From contig LUGG01000009.1 in assembly GCA_001683735.1 (NCBI GenBank), positions 806,001-870,000 on the forward strand: 64,000 nt of DNA, given 5' to 3'. Below the pieces are notes generated by a model that did not search any database, was not told where the DNA came from, and saw only the letters and a program-made list of their open reading frames with translations. This DNA comes from Grifola frondosa. Taxonomy: Eukaryota > Basidiomycota > Agaricomycetes > Polyporales > Grifolaceae. A program made the translations under genes and the position numbers. Within the stretch, counting starts at the first letter, position 1; the number at the start of each line of letters is the position of its first letter. This document shows, in pieces, positions 62,618-64,000 of this stretch.

Positions 62618-62899
62618 GGCGGTGATGGCGTTGTGCAGAAAAAGCGGTTCGAAGAGGGCAAGGGGAGGCTGCTGCACTAGATGGCAGTCGAGAGACCTGC
62701 AATGAAAACATTTCCCATGAGCAAACGGCGTCTTTCGAAGGAAGCGACAGCTCACGAACGTGCGTCGGACCAGACGCCTGGTCCAATCCTTACTCTTGTC
62801 CCTCTATGGTCTTTCCAACTCCGCGATCATCTTCTGTCGCGTCGACGCGTCTCGGTCCCGTGAACGCTTTCTTGGCCTTTCTCGTCGCTGTCAACGACG
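62618..62899. promoter_or_regulatory. Divergent promoter region, VTC4 / Gtr2
   Basis: Only 282 bp separate the start codons of two vacuole-membrane-associated proteins. No other gene fits here. Confidence 0.45.
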
Positions 62900-64000
62900 A
62901 TGTCGCAACCTCACGCGTCCTCCTCAAAAGCTCACCCGACCCCGCCAGCCAACGGGACCACTCCTCACGATGTCGTGCGCACGAAGATCCTCCTGTTGGG
63001 TATGCGGAGGTGCGCGTATCCTCCTCTTTTCTAGATCGTATCTCACCCCTTCCTCCATATTACAGGAGCGGAAAGACCTCAATCCAGCAAGTCCTCTTCA
63101 ACAACATGTCCCCCAAACAGACATTCTACCTCGAGAAATCCACGCGTGTAACCAAGCACACGTTCGAGTGCGTCCCTCCTCCTGCAAGTCACCGTGCTTT
63201 TACGAACGGTTGTCGATCGCGACAGCACAGTGATCCCCCTTGAGATATGGGACTGCCCTGGAGATATTTCTCTTGATGCACTCGATGCTCCATTGTCCCA
63301 ATTTGCAACCATGATATTCGTCATAGATATCCAGGTAGGATTCTATCTGTCTTGCTTATCTCCTTACCTACTAATACGTGATGCATTGCTCGAAGGATGT
63401 ATACACCCAGCCTATCGTCAACTTGTAGACTTCATCCTCGCCGCTTATCAAGAAAATCCGAACATGAACTTCGAGGTTTTCGTACATAAGGCAGAAACGT
63501 TGTCCGAGGAGTACAAAATCGGTGAGCATCTTCTCTGATTCCGCTAGATGCCGTTCTACGAGTCAATTATGCCGTACGCATGCTATTTCGACGTCCGTTG
63601 GCCGATTGGGGCACCTGTAAATCGGACATCGTAACATGGCGTTGTTTCAGGCAGGCCCTCCACGAGTGCTCTGCAGGTGTCGATCATACTCACACCTTAC
63701 ATGGACAATTGCTTCATTGGAAAGGAAGCTTTTCATACTCGGCCCGCCGTGTAAATCGTCCATCACCTAAACAGACCAGCTGCGTCAGTGGCGGTCTGCT
63801 GTTCTCTGACCGCGCATCTCCCTAAACCGGCTTGCTTCAGCTCATCTAATCTTATCAAATAGAGAACTTCCGCAACATCCAGCAGCGCGTCTTGGATGAG
63901 CTGACGTACATCTCCATCGAATATGAGCAGCTCCCCATCAATTTCCAGCTCACCTCCATCTTTGACCACACCCTCCACGATGCCTTCTCCCGCGTGCTCC
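62900..64000 (+). CDS. Rag-family GTPase, Gtr2/RagC-D type (cut by window end)
   Basis: Start MSQPHASSSKAHPTPPANGT, then KILLLGMRRSGKTSIQQVLF (G1 P-loop across an intron), NNMSPKQTFYLEKSTRVTKH, IPLEIWDCPGDISLDALDAP (G3, DxPG), FATMIFVIDIQDALLEGCIH, NFEVFVHKAETLSEEYKI (G4-like HKxE), then NFRNIQQRVLDELTYISIEY and NFQLTSIFDHTLHDAFSRVL. The MSPxxTxYLE and TSIFDHTLHDAFSRV segments fit RagC/D (Gtr2) better than RagA/B (Gtr1). Gtr1-Gtr2 dimers tether and control TORC1 at the vacuole in response to amino acids. A long intron (about 340 bp) precedes NFRNIQQR. The C-terminal roadblock-like domain lies beyond the window. Confidence 0.88.

Overview
This window looks like nuclear DNA of a filamentous basidiomycete, probably an agaricomycete and perhaps polypore-like. 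Genes sit close together on both strands and are cut by many short introns of about 45-65 bp, mostly GT-AG with a few GC-AG. The protein set fits: a class I hydrophobin, a secreted GH18 chitinase with a C-terminal chitin-binding module, F-box/LRR-like proteins and a Tad-like LINE. There is no prokaryotic signature, CRISPR array, rRNA or recognisable tRNA.

Left arm (1-21 kb), mainly conserved housekeeping genes: a YANK/STK32-type kinase, a macro-domain protein, an MFS sugar transporter, an ankyrin-type protein, eIF1A, the PP2A catalytic subunit, an unknown conserved protein, CCT-epsilon (CCT5), a Sec14-like CRAL-TRIO protein, an LYRM5/ETFRF1-like LYR protein, a small mitochondrial protein and a class I hydrophobin.

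Middle (21-40 kb), accessory: two same-strand F-box paralogues (21.65-23.91 kb and 37.09-39.36 kb) flank a coiled-coil gene and a decayed LINE on the minus strand. The LINE is about 9.65 kb, with a 25-nt poly-T (its poly-A tail) at 26.6 kb and a 16-bp target-site duplication at both ends. A 380-bp hAT-like MITE with an 8-bp target-site duplication is nested near the LINE 5' end.

Right arm (40-64 kb): a GH18 chitinase, an FRA10AC1 homologue, an NmrA-like protein, an NDUFAF7-like mitochondrial methyltransferase, eIF6, a very large paladin-like protein with three CX5R phosphatase-type loops, a mucin-like single-pass membrane protein, VTC4 (vacuolar polyphosphate polymerase) and, head-to-head with it, the start of a Gtr2/RagC-type GTPase cut by the window end.

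Most neighbours are head-to-head pairs sharing intergenic regions of about 260-550 bp. No operon-like logic is expected. The one suggestive partnership is VTC4/Gtr2, since both products act at the vacuole membrane.

At least eight cellular genes carry what looks like one missing base, mostly in a homopolymer. This is more easily explained by assembly error than by eight independent gene deaths. Any automatic gene model here will be wrong at those points.
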